From: Lathyrus oleraceus | Taxonomy: Eukaryota; Streptophyta; Magnoliopsida; Fabales; Fabaceae | NCBI RefSeq assembly: GCF_024323335.1 | Contig: NC_066580.1 | Coordinates: 83,933,391 to 83,997,390 of the forward strand | Reading direction: 5' to 3' | DNA length: 64,000 bases | Shown here: one piece after another, positions 22,435 through 34,691 of the stretch | Position numbering within the stretch: position 1 is the first letter of the stretch | Layout of the letters: every line of letters starts with the position of its first letter | Translations under genes and position numbers: made by a program | The notes under the pieces: model-generated | The model's input: only the letters and a program-made list of their open reading frames with translations | Told to the model about the DNA's origin: nothing | Database searches by the model: none

Positions 22435-24058
22435 AACGTCTCTACTTTCCTCCCACTGGTTCCTTTGGAAATAAAATCCTTTTCTAGGAAAACTCCAGTT
22501 TGAGCGACAAACACTTTGCCCTCAGAAGGATTGTAGAAGTAATATCCTCTTGTTTCTTTAGGATACCCCACAAATAAGCATCTGTCAGATTTGGGCTCAA
22601 GCTTAGTTGAAATTTGTCGTTTCACATAAACTTCGCAACCCCAAATCTTCATGTAAGACATATGTGGTTTCTCACCACTCCATATCTCATATGGTATCTT
22701 CTCAACCTTTTAGGATGGAACACGGTTAAGTGTGTAAGCTGCTGTCAACAGCGCATGTCCCCAAAAGGAGTTTGGAAGATCGGCGTGACTCATCATGGAT
22801 CGGACCATGTCCAACAGGGTTCGATTTCTTCTCTCAGATACACCATTCCATTGGGGTGTTCCAGGAGGAGTGAGTTGGGATAGGATCCCACACTCTTTCA
22901 GATGGTCATCAAACTCTAGGCTTAAATACTCACCGCCTCGATCTGATAGAAGAGTTTTAATATTCTTACCTAGTTGGTTTTGTACTTCATTCTTGAATTC
23001 CTTGAACTTTTCAAAGGACTCTGATTTGTGTTTCATTAAATACACATAACCATATCTACTGAAATCATCAGTGAATGTGATGAAGTACTGAAAACCTCCT
23101 CTGGGTGGTATGTTCAGTGGTCCACATACATCAGTATGTATGAGGGCCAAAAGATCATTAGCTCTTTCACCTTTTCCTGTGAATGGAGACTTTGTCATCT
23201 TTCCAATTAAACAAGATCTGCATGTCTCATATGATTCATAATCAAAAGAGTCCAACAGTCCATCTTTATGGAGTTTGGAAATTCGTTTCTCATTTATGTG
23301 GCCTAATCGACAATGCCAAAGGTAAGTTGGATTCAACTCATTAGGTTTCATCCTTTTAGTATTAATGTTATAAACTGGCATTTCAAGATCAAGGACATAT
23401 AATCCATTGTTCATTTGAGCAGTAGCATAGAATATATCATTCAAATAAATTGAACAACAATTGTTCTTTATTATGAATGAAAAACCGAACTTGTCCAAAC
23501 AAGAATGGAAATAATATTCCTGCTAATTGCTGGTACATAATAACAGTTCTCTAACTGAATTATTAAACCACTAGGTAAAGTCAATTCATAAGTTCCTACG
23601 GCTAAGGCAGCAACCTTTGCTCCATTGCCAACTCGTAGGTCGACTTCACCTTTTGCCAAATCTCTACTCCTTTTTAGTCCATGCACATTTGTACAAATGT
23701 GAGAACCGCATCCAGTATCTAATACCCATGATGCAGAAGTAGATAAATTAATTTCAATAACAAAAACACCTGAAGTTGGAGTCTCTACTCCATTCTTCCT
23801 ATCTTCCAGGTACTTTAGGCAGTTCCTCTTCCAGTGTGCGGTCTTACCGCAATGGAAGCAGGTGCCTTCTTTTTCTATGCTTCCACTAGGCTTCAAAGCA
23901 GCAATAGTGGGTTTGGGTTTGGCAACTTCCTTGCCCTTCCCGTTATCATTTTTGAGGACAATCCTCATGTTTCGGTACCAATCCAGAAAATTTGTCCCAG
24001 ACAATTTTTCCTTCTCAAGGTTTGATCGCAATATGTTGTTAGAGGTGTTGGTTGTCAT
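22435..24058 (-). pseudogene. Ty1/copia gag-protease-integrase remnant
   Basis: From ATG 24058: a gag start (EKEKLSGTNFLDWYRNMRIVL) joined early to a lysine-rich segment, so most of gag is deleted; one CCHC knuckle (CFHCGKTAHWKRNC); protease with DTGCGSHIC. A one-base shift near 23510 moves the frame. Integrase follows with HHCC (HCRLGHINE ... CRSCLIGK) and the DD35E residues in HTDVCGPL, SDRGGEYL and NGVSERRNRT. TAA lies at 22710-22712, then the frame continues as the post-integrase segment (KIWGCEVYVKRQ, GYPKETRGYYFYNP) to the deletion junction. RT and RNase H are absent. Gag before integrase and integrase before the lost RT is the Ty1/copia order. Confidence 0.9.
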
Positions 24059-24692
24059 GGTAATCTACACAAGGATTAATGAAAATATAAGTATCATTGA
24101 CATATTTAATTAGGCCTTTAATTAAATATGGTCCCACTATTTTACTCAAAACAAATGACCCTCATCATTTGATTCGGAAAATCCCATTGGAAGATTTTCT
24201 AGTGGGTCGAGATCCATATTTCACTTCGTTCTAAGTCCGTGTAGGCGGATTACACAAAACTAGGTTATTTAGGTAGGAACTCCTTCCTATTGTATCTCAT
24301 ACAACTCTCGAAAATTTCAATTGGATGAATAACTCCTTATTCCAATCCATCATATGGATTATTCCCAACTCTTGCTTCTAAACATATATATAATCTTATT
24401 ATAATTTGTTTAGTTAAGTTTGACCCATTGTTTTAACAGTTGGATATTATAATTATCCCATCACACCTTACTAATATAGAACATGCACCTCGCGTAGGCG
24501 AAACCTACATTATTCGATACTAGTCTTGATGAGTGTTGAAACTTGGAAAGCATAAACTTAATATTTAATTTGAGGGAATTGCAATTTTTCTGATCTCACC
24601 GGCTTGTTTATCATATAAACCGTCTCTCACATGCATCAACATACATTCACATGCATCAACATAGATACATGCATAATGAAACAGTTATGGCC
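24059..24692 (-). other. copia-1 leader, part next to gag
   Basis: Non-coding, with no repeat noticed. It continues the leader beyond the solo LTR insertion at 24698-26596. Confidence 0.65.
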
Positions 24693-24697
24693 CCTAG

Positions 24698-26596
24698 TGT
24701 AACACCCTTCTAAAATACCCCAATAATTAATTAATTCAACAAAATATAAATCAGAGTAGATATGCAATTTAAGGGTGTCACACTTGACACTTCACACCAT
24801 TCACCATAATAACTTGTCATGCTCGTTTATTAATCAAAATAAAACATTGCACAATTCGCAGCGGATAGAGATCTAATCAATCATGCAAACCATGTAACAC
24901 ATTACATGTAAAGTTGTTCAACAACCAAAATGAAAACAAAGTAAAACATCCCGTCCCGATGTTACATAGACCAGAGCATGACCCACTAAGGAACTACACT
25001 AGACTCCAAGCACTAGCTTCTACTCAATCACTGCTCGTTACCTGAAACATAGTTGTAAGGGTGAGTTCCTCAATCGATATAATAAGCATTATGAAATATC
25101 ATGTAATGCTAAGTAATTTAACACATTTCATCACCCAAATCAGATCACACATTCAGCAATGGCAACATCAACTCAAAATCATAATCATACTCAACCCAAC
25201 ACAAAACACACGTATAATATTGGAATACATCCATTCATATTATACGCCATACATACATTATGCAATGAGACTCCATGCATGCGGTACCGACTATTCGTGA
25301 ACACATAGTTCAACCTCACCGATCAAATCCAGATACGGCTACCAAGCTCACTAGTCCCACTCATTTGAGACCTAGTGACTCACTCACTAATTCCTCACCA
25401 TGGGAATTAGCTACCACCCCAAGGGCTATGCTATGCACGCTAAATCACCTAGCATGCAAACATCAACAACAATCCACAATAACTCACTCATTAATTCCTC
25501 ACCATGGGAATTAGCTACCACCATAAAGGCCATACTATGCACGCTAAATCACCTAGCATGCAACCATCAACAACAATCCACAATGGACATATGCTCACAC
25601 TCTAAGCCATAAACAGTCCATCCACAATTGCATACATAACAGATACATTCACAGCATTATGCATACCATCATACATCATCAGCATATTTATCACAGAATC
25701 ATATTCATATCATGCCAAATAATAAATCACAGTATTAGCACACTCTACTAATACCTATACTGCTCAAAACAACGGGAAATGATCCCTACTATATCATACA
25801 CCAATATAGGCCAAACGTCAAATATGTACACAATATTTGAATATCAATTTCCCACTTTTCCAACAGTGTTAACCGGTTAACGCCCTGGGTTAACCGGTTA
25901 ACGCAAAACAGAACACGCTTCCTGGCACATTTTAACAGTGTTAACCGGTTAACACCCTGGGTTAACCGGTTAACGCAAGACAGACAGCAATTTCTCATAA
26001 TTCATAACAGTGTTAACCGGTTAACACCCTGGGTTAACCGGTTAACGCAAGACAGAAAGTTGTTCCTGCGCTAACACGAACAGAATGCAGAATCCCCGCA
26101 TTTTTCACCGTCGGAGGACTTCCGGACCTCCGATTTCAATTCCGTAAAAAGCTACACGTTCAGAAATTTACGATTCACCCACATATAGATTCAATTACAG
26201 TTTTAACATAACTTATTCATCATCATTTACAGCATTCATCATCCCAATTAGGGTCAATTCAATGGCTTATTACTATCCATCACATGTTAATCCATAATAC
26301 CCATTAAACGACGATAAACCCCCCTTACCTGAGTTAATCCGGCAAATCCTTTACTTCAAGCTTTTCCCTTCTTCAACCCTTGTTCTCTTGCTCTTCCTCT
26401 TTGCCCTTTTCTCACTTTCTGTCGCTTCTCTGGTTTTCACGTGAAAACCCTTTTTACCAAATGGAACTCTTTATATATATTCCAACTTTATTATTCCAAT
26501 AATAATAATCCAATAATATTCCAATTATTTAATTAAATTAATAAATATACTATTAACTTAAATTAAATAATTATCATATTTTATCGGGGTGTTACA
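24698..26596 (-). mobile_element. Solo LTR of a Tekay-type element
   Basis: 1899 bp. The minus strand begins TGTAACACCCCGATAA and ends GGGTGTTACA, matching the family of the LTR at 5443. Perfect TSD CCTAG at 24693-24697 and 26597-26601, with no internal region: the product of LTR-LTR recombination. It is clearly diverged from the 5443 LTR, with indels and a different palindrome array. Confidence 0.93.
25868..26046 (-). repeat. Six GTTAACCGGTTAAC palindromes in three phased pairs (solo LTR)
   Basis: Perfect 14-bp palindromes start at 25868, 25889, 25940, 25961, 26012 and 26033. Partners are exactly 21 bp apart and pairs exactly 72 bp apart. The seven-base spacers are GCCCTGG, ACCCTGG and ACCCTGG. 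On the LTR strand each pair is flanked by TTGC and ACTGTT, the third TTGC-side flank being shared with the leader array at 27062. Confidence 0.95.
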
Positions 26597-26601
26597 CCTA
26601 G

Positions 26602-27702
26602 CGCAATTGTTCTCCCAAGCCAATGACAGAACCTAAGCTAACCTAACAACGATCTAAGCTTCTCCAAGCAAGATCTTCAAGGTTGTCCTCCTTTGACACT
26701 GACTTCTTTGCCTTCTTCATATCATAACATTACATGAAAGAAACTCGTTTTACATACAAGGGAGTGAGATGAGAAAAGAAGTTACATTTGGGAGATTAAG
26801 AGAGAGGCACGACACGCAAGTCGTATTTAAAACCCAAAACAAAAAAAAGGAAAACTAAGGCCATAACCGATCACCACAAGACAATAATAAACACTTTATT
26901 ATTATTATTAATTCCTTTAATTAATTAAAATCAAATTAAATCTCGACGACCGATCACCACATTTTAATGAACAATTCATTTAAAATCGATGTCGCTTTTC
27001 GGTATCAACACTTGATACTTTTAAAGCACTGAGTTAGCCGAACGGGTGAATTTTTCCTTGCGTTAACCGGTTAACACTGTTTGAAAACTGTTAGAAAATT
27101 CTTTTCTGCCTTGCGTTAACCGGTTAACCAAATGCGTTAACCGGTTAACACTGTTTGAAAATATCTTGGAAAACTGTTTTCCGTCTTGCGTTAACCGGTT
27201 AACCAAATGCGTTAACCGGTTAACACTGTTGAAAAACTCAAAAAAAAAATCGTATTGCGTTAACCGGTTAACCATACGCGTTAACCGGTTAACACTGTTC
27301 CAAAAAGTGTTTAGAAAGAACAACTCTTGTGCGGTCAAACCCCAATCGCATAACTCTCTGACAACACAACCCTTGTGCCGTCACTAACCCTGATGCACCA
27401 ATTTCAAACCGTCAAACACATCTCGATTGTTGATTCACTATGATTGATCAACACGTCATTGCTTCACCATACTAATGTCGGATCAAGAAGCAAATGTCCA
27501 TTGATCGCTCAAAGGAAAACAATCATTGAGTGTTTGAATGAACGAAACGAGAACACTATATCATATATAATGTATTTTGCATCAGGATTACATATATCAT
27601 ATATATGTAAATTGATCGATCTCAATTTAATCTTTGATTCATTCTGTCTTTAATCATATTATTACAGAACAAAAACAGTTATCAGATTCATGGTTTCGTA
27701 AG
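26602..27702 (-). other. copia-1 leader, part next to the primer site
   Basis: Non-coding. It holds the palindrome array 27062-27293 and otherwise A/T-rich sequence. With 24059-24692 the leader totals about 1.7 kb, long for a Ty1/copia element. Confidence 0.7.
27062..27293 (+). repeat. Seven GTTAACCGGTTAAC palindromes, three phased pairs (copia-1 leader)
   Basis: Starts at 27062 (single), 27115 and 27136, 27190 and 27211, 27259 and 27280. Partners are exactly 21 bp apart in all three pairs. Spacers are CAAATGC, CAAATGC and CATACGC. Flanks TTGC (left) and ACTGTT (right) match those in the Tekay-type solo LTR. Translations give VNRLT-type peptide repeats in several frames, an artefact of the palindrome. 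Confidence 0.95.
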
Positions 27703-27716
27703 TGGCTCTGATACCA
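27703..27716 (-). promoter_or_regulatory. copia-1 primer binding site (tRNA-iMet type)
   Basis: The minus strand reads TGGTATCAGAGCCA, one base inside the LTR end at 27718. Confidence 0.93.
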
Positions 27717-27717
27717 T

Positions 27718-29089
27718 TGAAGGAGAATTGCCATCCAAGGCGCAGCGGAATTTAAAAATTTCTCCATTTAGTGATCCTTACGAATGGGCATGATCAGTGA
27801 TAGAATCGTTACCTCTTGTGGCGATTCAAACCTTTGGTGCAGATCTCTTGTAACGATCAAAACCTTGGATACAAATCCACGGAGCGATCACGAACGTTGA
27901 ACGATAACAACGTCTCTACTCAGTCCACACGAACGGATTCTTTCAATCGCAGTGCTAGCTGTTATGAATGAAGGCTTTGAGTGAGAGAGAGAGAGGGAAA
28001 CGAAATTCCAAGTCTCTACTTGAATTTCAGTCTGAGTGGAGTGACAATGCTTCTACCCAAGGGGTTCTATTTATAGAACCACTTGTGTGGGCTTCAAGCT
28101 AAAAAGCCCATTTAAGTGTATTTTGGCCCATATCTTATAATATGCCCAAAATCACTTAAGTATCTGGTACCTTACCATATTTCGTATTCCACTTAAGTGC
28201 ATCGTACCTTACGATGTTCCATAGTTATTCTATCTCTCATCAATCCGTCCTTTGTGTGTGACCCTGTAGGTTTTCGCGATGTTGGCAATTATAATAAATC
28301 ACGCATTTAACATAATAAACAGTGAGCGGTATCTAGCAACACATCACTGCTACCCAAGTCACGAAAATGTCATGTGATCTGACAAAACCTCCTGTGATAA
28401 TAATTATGTGTATAATTACCCCTTTGCCCTTATGTCTATATTGAACACAAGGTATAGACCGTGTCATCCTTGTCCAGTTCAATATTGGGCCCATAGACAT
28501 TTATCCTGTTACGCAGGATGAGCAAATTTCATCTAGGACACTCATGTTCCTCAACATGCTTCGTGGAGTACCCATCAACTGTCTTTATGGTTATCCAGTT
28601 ACGGACAACGTTGGATCAACAATAAAGCACTCAACTCTACATCTAGGATCCATAGTGGTTTCAGGTCGAAGAGTGGTATACACTATTATCACCATGAGAA
28701 TAACTTATGACACTTTGCATAACTTTCTATATAGTATTCTCATAGCGGGTCAATCCGATATAAATATTACTCCTAATATTCATACCTATGTTTAAGACTT
28801 GATAACTCTTTATCCATGATCCATGAGATGTGATCATCAGTCTACAAACATAATAGTCTTAATGCTTTAATGTTATCCCACTTCACACTAAAGCTCGACT
28901 ACGGATACTTTAAGAATAGTGTCCTTATGTTTAATGTGTTCTCATGATTAAGTCACACTTAATACATTAAACGGACTATCTATTCCGGGGACTTTATTAA
29001 TCAACCATAATAAAGAAAATGCCTTTTATTATTAATAAATAATTCGATACAAGTACCAAAAGTATTGGCCTCTAGGGCTTACACCAACA
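27718..29089 (-). repeat. copia-1 5' LTR
   Basis: 1372 bp from TGTTGGTGTAAGCCC to TTCTCCTTCA on the minus strand. A probable TATA box (minus CTATAAATAG) is at 28067-28076, followed on the plus-strand map by a GA-rich run at 27983-28000. A second copy of this LTR family is at 33807-34691. Confidence 0.93.
28067..28076 (-). promoter_or_regulatory. Probable TATA box of copia-1
   Basis: The minus strand reads CTATAAATAG about 1.0 kb into the LTR, a canonical plant TATA sequence. Transcription would start near 28040. Confidence 0.6.
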
Positions 29090-30441
29090 CAAGCATGCTT
29101 GAATTGTATATAATTGCTTTTCTTATGTTGTTTACTAACCAAAAGCACAAAAATATGTCACTAACTCTTTTTGTTTTGAAGCTCAAGCAATCATGAGATC
29201 CCCTGCTCTTAGGAGACTCATATGCTCAATGAAGTTGGCTAAATGAAGATGAGAACAAGAATGACAATGGTCCACAAGGTTTCTAATCATCATATATTTC
29301 TCCCAAGTATCTCAATTTTCCAATTTGATCAAGATAAACCAAAGGGCTTGAGGATTGCTTCCCAAGGAAACCCTAATTCAACTGTGCATTGATTGTGCCT
29401 TACTCATGAAGCAACCTCAACCTATGCATATATGAGCCTATGTGAGTATGCTCAATCATTCATTCGTCAAGATTTGAAGTTTGGCTTTGAGAAGTTAACT
29501 AGTCAAGTCATCTGACTAAATTGAGATCCACTGAGACCTAACTTTTGATGTGTTTGTCGAATGAAGTTACCCCAAGAGAAAAAATGTTCTTAATAACCAT
29601 ATGAACAACTTTCATGTTCATCAAAATTTCATTTGAAACTTGGAAGGTCATCATTCATTTCAAAGCATTATAGGTCATTTTGACTGAAGCCCTAATTTTG
29701 GGTCAACTTACCAAGGACCTAACTTCCTCATTTTTTATTATTTTGGGGTGAGGCCAATTGTATTGGAAAGCTTAAGATGTCCACTTAAAATGTTATGTTG
29801 GACAAAATTTCATAATCCTAAAAGAAACACATGTGATAATACAAAACATTATAGGTCACTTTGGACCAAAACCATTGAATCTTGAAAATGTCCAACTTCA
29901 AGTGCCCATAACATTATCATAAAAAGTCCAAATGATTCAAGATTTAAGTCTAAATTGATCATCGGGAAAAGATCTACAACTTTTATGTTGGAGGTGTTTC
30001 CATTTGAGGCTTTCATCATTGAAACATAAGTGCTCGAAGTTGATCACTTTTGGGAAAAATTTCAAAGGGAACTTATACAGGTTTTGTACCTCAAATTTCA
30101 AGGCCAATTTTCATAATTTTCCAAACTCCAAATGGATTTTTGCTCAACATAGCTTTTGTTTCTTATTTCAAGACCTTTCTAACCATTACTCACATACCTA
30201 TGTTTGGATTTTCTATGTGTGACTTTCGAAGAGGTGAACATTTGTGACCAATTATGCAATTCACATGGAATCTTCATGCACAAGCAAACACAAGGCTAAT
30301 TGCACGTCCATTTCAACTTCAAATGATATCAGCATGCAATTCCAATCAAGTTTGGGCATCACATGCTCCTGTACAGGCCCATGCATGGAGGACCCAAAGC
30401 TTCATGCACACGAGTTTTCCCTCACTTGGCATCAGCTCCAA

Positions 30442-30450
30442 CTATAAGTA
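30442..30450 (+). promoter_or_regulatory. Probable TATA box in Ogre-2 3' LTR
   Basis: CTATAAGTA after CAGCTCCAA, about 1.5 kb into the LTR without the insertion. Motif only. Confidence 0.4.
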
Positions 30451-33400
30451 CAATGCTTCCCTCATTCAAATCTCAACCTCAAGGAAACCTGAAACTCTGT
30501 AGAAGTGAAAACCCAACCATACCAAAGGAATTCTGATTTTTATTTCTCACTTTGAAGCTTGAATTTCAACAAAATCAGTTGATCTTCAAGACTTATTCCT
30601 TAGCTTCGCATTCGTATCACATCTCAAGATCAATTTAGAAGCAAGAGATTGAGTGGATCGTGCTGATCAAAGCTGCTCTTTAAAGGTATATGACCCAACT
30701 ATTTTAACCTAAATCTCATCATACAATGTGAATTGCTTGTGTTCAAATGGTTTTCTGAAGTCCTCGAGCAAGAGGCAGACCAGTGGTGGTCTTGATTTCA
30801 TGTTTTGAGAAGTCTCAGTTTGCATACCTGGATTTTCAAGCTCAGATTTCTCATTCCATAGAAACTTTGAGCACAATCAAAGGTTACAGGGGTGATGTAC
30901 ATCACCCCAGCTTTATTTTGGTACCTGGCTCGTGCGTTTTGGTTGAGGTTCAAAAACCTGCAACTGATGGCCGGAGTTGGTTGGTCCATCGGAGAAGATA
31001 GTGGTTTCCACCACCATCCCCACATGGAAGCACCTGAGCCCTTGGATCCTCCTCAGATGATCTAATCATGGCCTTTGTTTCATTTGACCTTTTTTAATTC
31101 AGTTTGCTTCGCGTTTAACTCATGACCATGGTACACAAGCGCTCCTAGACCGCTTGATGCGTCCACGGCATTTAATGAGCTAGATCCAGCGCTCTTGGTT
31201 TTTTTGCATTTTTTAATTTCTGTTTTATTTTCTTTTATTCCTTTTTATTTCAAAAATTCATAACTATTTTATTTGGAATCACAAAAATATGAGACCAACA
31301 CAAAAAAAAATCTTGAAAAATTTGGTTTCATAATCTGATTTTTAATTATTTTGTGATTCCATTTAATATTTTTTGTGAATTATTTTGTTTTTAATAGTTT
31401 TTAAGTCATTTTAAATACTTTTTGATATTAAAAAATTCCAAAAATATTTTCTTAATTCATATGGATCATGATAAGTATATGAAAAATATTCTCATCAATT
31501 TCTTAATTGATTTGAGATTTATTTGATATTTTAATTCATTTATGTTATTTTTCCTTGGTTTTTAATTGTTTTAAAATAGTTTCTGTTTTCAAAAAATGTT
31601 GAAATTTTTTGTAAAACATTGTTTGACCATGTTAGACCTATGATGATTCAATTGGACTTGTTGAAGTTGATTTGAATTGAATTTGAGGTTTGACCTTATT
31701 TTGTCCATTTTAATTTTGCATTTATTTTAATTTCAAAAAATACCAAAAAATATGTTTGACCTTGTTGACTTCTAATCTTGATTTCTCTTCTGTTTTACAT
31801 TGGTTGATGTTGATTTTGATTCACATTTGACCATTGTGTTTTGATTATGTCATTTGATTTCTCCTTTTATCCATTTCATTTCATCTTCATCTTCTTCTTT
31901 TTTCTTTTGGCCAATGAGTTAATGATTTGGGGTTGGTCTTAACATATGGGAGGCTTAACCTTCTTTGATCCAAATCAAACTCAACTTTATCAACGATCAA
32001 ATGAGTTGCTTTGTGTCCAAGATAGGTTGCTTCTTGGTCAAGCAAAAAACCTAAAATCCATACAAGGCTTTCCTTCTTTTCTTTTGGCATGACAAGTTGT
32101 AGGAGTTTGGCTTACTAGTCATGATCTTTAACTTATGTTTATTTGCCTATAGTTCTATTGACCGGCCTCAGATAGGTGTGACTACTACATTAGTCCACTT
32201 ACGATAGCTTAACATAGCGCTAAATTGTCTTATGACACACTAACATTAACTACTAATTACTAACTTTAATTTGAGCATTTAATTCTTGCAATTTACTTTA
32301 ATGCAATTTACTTTCTTGCTCATTTATTCATATTGCTTTTCCCTTTGCTCACATGAGCTCATACTTTATGTTTATGCCATTTTCCTTTTGCTCATTTGAG
32401 CTCATTATTGTAGAAATATATTGTGGCTTTGTGCTTGTTTTGTCTTTGTTTGTGTGAACCCAATGCAAAAAGGAGAAAGGACTTAGAATTAGGACCTTAC
32501 CTATGCTTAAAAGGAGTTCAAAAGCAACTAGGCCTCATGCCTTTAGAATGCTAAATTTGTTGAAGAGCAACTAGGCCTCATGCCTTTAGAATGCTTAATC
32601 TTAAAGTTGACTTGAAAGGCCCCCTAATCTAAACTCATTCTTTGTCCATTCCTCTTATTGTGTTATGAACTTTTTGATTGTTTGTTCTTGTGTGATAGGG
32701 ATTCCATCTTGAGATAGTAAGAAGGATCATTGTCATGAATAGCTAAGTTATGAGAGACAAGCCAAATGGAGATCCTAGGAGCTTGAATATAATATTTGTT
32801 TGATTGCTTGAGTAATTGCTAAGTCCAAAGGAAATGAGCATCTTGAATCATCTTTATGATCTCAAGAAAGGGAACTCCAAGGGTTTTATCTCTTCTCTTA
32901 TCTTTGCATGTTTAGGACTAGCCCTTCTCTTATTCTCCCCACTCTAACCCAAGCCAAACTCATTTTTTGCAAACTTTGACATTGTTTTCAAAACTAGAAA
33001 CCTAGGCTATATGCCTTTGATTTTTCAAACCCTTTTCATTAATACCTATTTCGAATGAACCTTAAGTCAACTTTGACTTCATTTTTGTGAATACTTCTAA
33101 TTTGTAAATATAACTCACTTCAAGTGATTTTTGTGGTTCCAATGGCCACCTTTGTTAAAACTTTTCCTAAACATTAGCCATAGGTTTGAGTTATCATAGT
33201 GGTTGATGTAAACCTTACCTTATCCTTAATGATTGGACTATAAGTCTTCCATACTTATTATAGGGTGGATCCCTCACTAGTATGTTGAAGCTCTCCTCAC
33301 ATGGTGGGTTGTTGGTTTAGGTTGAGTTTTCTCCCTTTGATAACAAAAGACCTTAAGGCTTTTGATCAAATCAATTCACCAATCTTTTGAGATTTTTACC

Positions 33401-33806
33401 CCGAACTATGAGGTTTTGATCCTACCTTTTTGATGGTACGTAGGCAATGGGTTCATCCATTCAAACAACAGAATTGTAAATAATATGTATATTCTTTTCT
33501 CATCTCCCTAATTTTGTTTGCACAAATATTTTCACAAATACCAACCTACAACACACATTTGCAAAAAGGGCTACCTTAGAATACTAAGGATATTTTAGGT
33601 GCTTAAAACCTTCCCATTTCATAATCAACCCCCTTACCCAGATCTCTGACATTTTTATTAGTTTTTTATTTGATAAAACTTCTTACATTGTTTTTGTTTG
33701 CTTTCTAACCTTTCCTTTGGATAAATTGAACTTCGGTGGCGACTCGAATTGTATGCTTACTTTTGATTTAATCAATAAATCTAAAGATAAAGAATACCCC
33801 GCTACA

Positions 33807-34691
33807 GTACCTTACGGTGTTACTTAGTTACTCTATCTCTCATCAATCCGTCCTTTTATGTGTGACCCTGTAGGTTTTCGCGGCATTGGCAATTATATTA
33901 AATCACGTATTTAACATAATAAACAGTGAGCGGTGTCTAGCAACACATCACTGCCACCCAAGACACGAAAATGTCATGTGATCTGACAAATCCTTTTGTG
34001 ATAATACTTATGTGTACAATTACCCTTTTGCCCTTATGTCTATATTGAACACAAGGCATAAATCGTGTCATCCTTGTCTAGTTCAATATTGGGCCCATAG
34101 ACATTTATCCTGTTACGTAGGATAGGCAAATTCCATCTAGGTCACTCATGTCCCTTAGCATGCTTCGTGGAGTACCCATCAATTGTCTTTTTGGTTATCC
34201 AGTTACAGACAATGTTTGATCAGCAATAAAGAACTCGACTCTACATCTAGGGTCCATAGGTTTCAGGTCGAAGGGTGGTATACACCATTGTCACCATGAG
34301 AATAACTTATGACACTTTGCATAACATTCTATATAGTATTCTCATAGCGGGTCAATCCAGTATAAATATTACTCTTAATATTCATACCTATGTTTAAGAC
34401 TTGATAAGTCCTTATCCATGATCCATGAGATGTGATCATCAGTCTATATACATAATAGTCTTCATGCTTTAATGTTATCCCACCTCACAATAAAGCTCGA
34501 CTACGGATACTTTAAGAATAGTGTCCTTATGTTTAATGTGATCTCATGATCAAGTCACACTTGATAAATTAAACGGACTAGCTATTCTAGGGACTTTATT
34601 AAACAAACATAATAAAGAAAAAGCCTTTTATTATTACTAAATAATTTGATACAAGTACCAAAAGTACTGGACTCTAGAGCTTACACCAACA
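33807..34691 (-). repeat. copia-1-family LTR fragment, target of Ogre-2
   Basis: It aligns with 28206-29089 of the copia-1 5' LTR and ends at the same TGTTGGTGTAAGC (minus, 34691). The missing part lies beyond Ogre-2's left end. It sits inside copia-2 gag; the flank GCTTC (34692-34696) is a candidate TSD. Whether it was a solo LTR or part of a full element cannot be seen. Confidence 0.88.

Larger units (their letters stand above)
22222..29089 (-). mobile_element. copia-1: internally deleted Ty1/copia element
   Basis: It has a 1372-bp 5' LTR (29089-27718, minus), iMet-type primer site, long leader, shortened gag, protease and integrase, then a junction straight into the last 213 bp of the 3' LTR (22434-22222). 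RT, RNase H and most of the 3' LTR are missing. Perfect target duplications CAAGC flank it (22217-22221, 29090-29094), so the deletion happened before or after insertion without disturbing either end. A Tekay-type solo LTR sits in its leader. Over the 213 bp shared by both LTRs I count three differences, all C/T transitions on the element strand. Confidence 0.92.
16940..33806 (+). mobile_element. Ogre-2: deleted Ogre-type element hosting two later insertions
   Basis: Remaining parts: the last 675 bp of the 5' LTR (16940-17614), a fragment of RNase H, integrase, a 2.9-kb 3' region, purine tract and 3' LTR (22085-22221 plus 29095-33806). Everything between the 5' LTR end and RNase H (primer site, ORF1, gag, protease, RT) is gone. 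Ogre-1 interrupts its 5' LTR and copia-1 its 3' LTR. On the right it abuts a copia-1-family LTR (33807 onward), the insertion target; the flank GTACC (33807-33811) is a candidate TSD whose partner is outside the window. Confidence 0.88.
22085..33806 (+). repeat. Ogre-2 3' LTR, split by copia-1
   Basis: The LTR is 22085-22221 plus 29095-33806, about 4.85 kb, from TGTAAGACCCTAATTTTGAC to ACCCCGCTACA. The split point is confirmed by Ogre-1 and Ogre-3, which run unbroken through the corresponding CACCAAGCAT...TTGTATAT sequence. U5 nonamer TGGCGACTC is at 33737-33745. The long gene-free stretch 29095-33806 is all LTR; frames such as 30004-30502 and 30783-31025 are not supported as genes. Confidence 0.9.

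Noticed and set aside
25868..27293. CRISPR-like look of evenly spaced palindromes
   Set aside because: Plant retrotransposon context, seven-base spacers that repeat, and no cas genes.
25789..27387. Peptide repeats of VNRLT type on both strands (25789-25998, 27063-27338, 27166-27387)
   Set aside because: They are translations of the GTTAACCGGTTAAC palindromes and appear in both strands and two elements; no start context or domain.
30004..31025. Possible host exon in the frames at 30004-30502 and 30783-31025
   Set aside because: The whole stretch aligns as Ogre-2 3' LTR; related frames are not conserved in Ogre-1 or Ogre-3.
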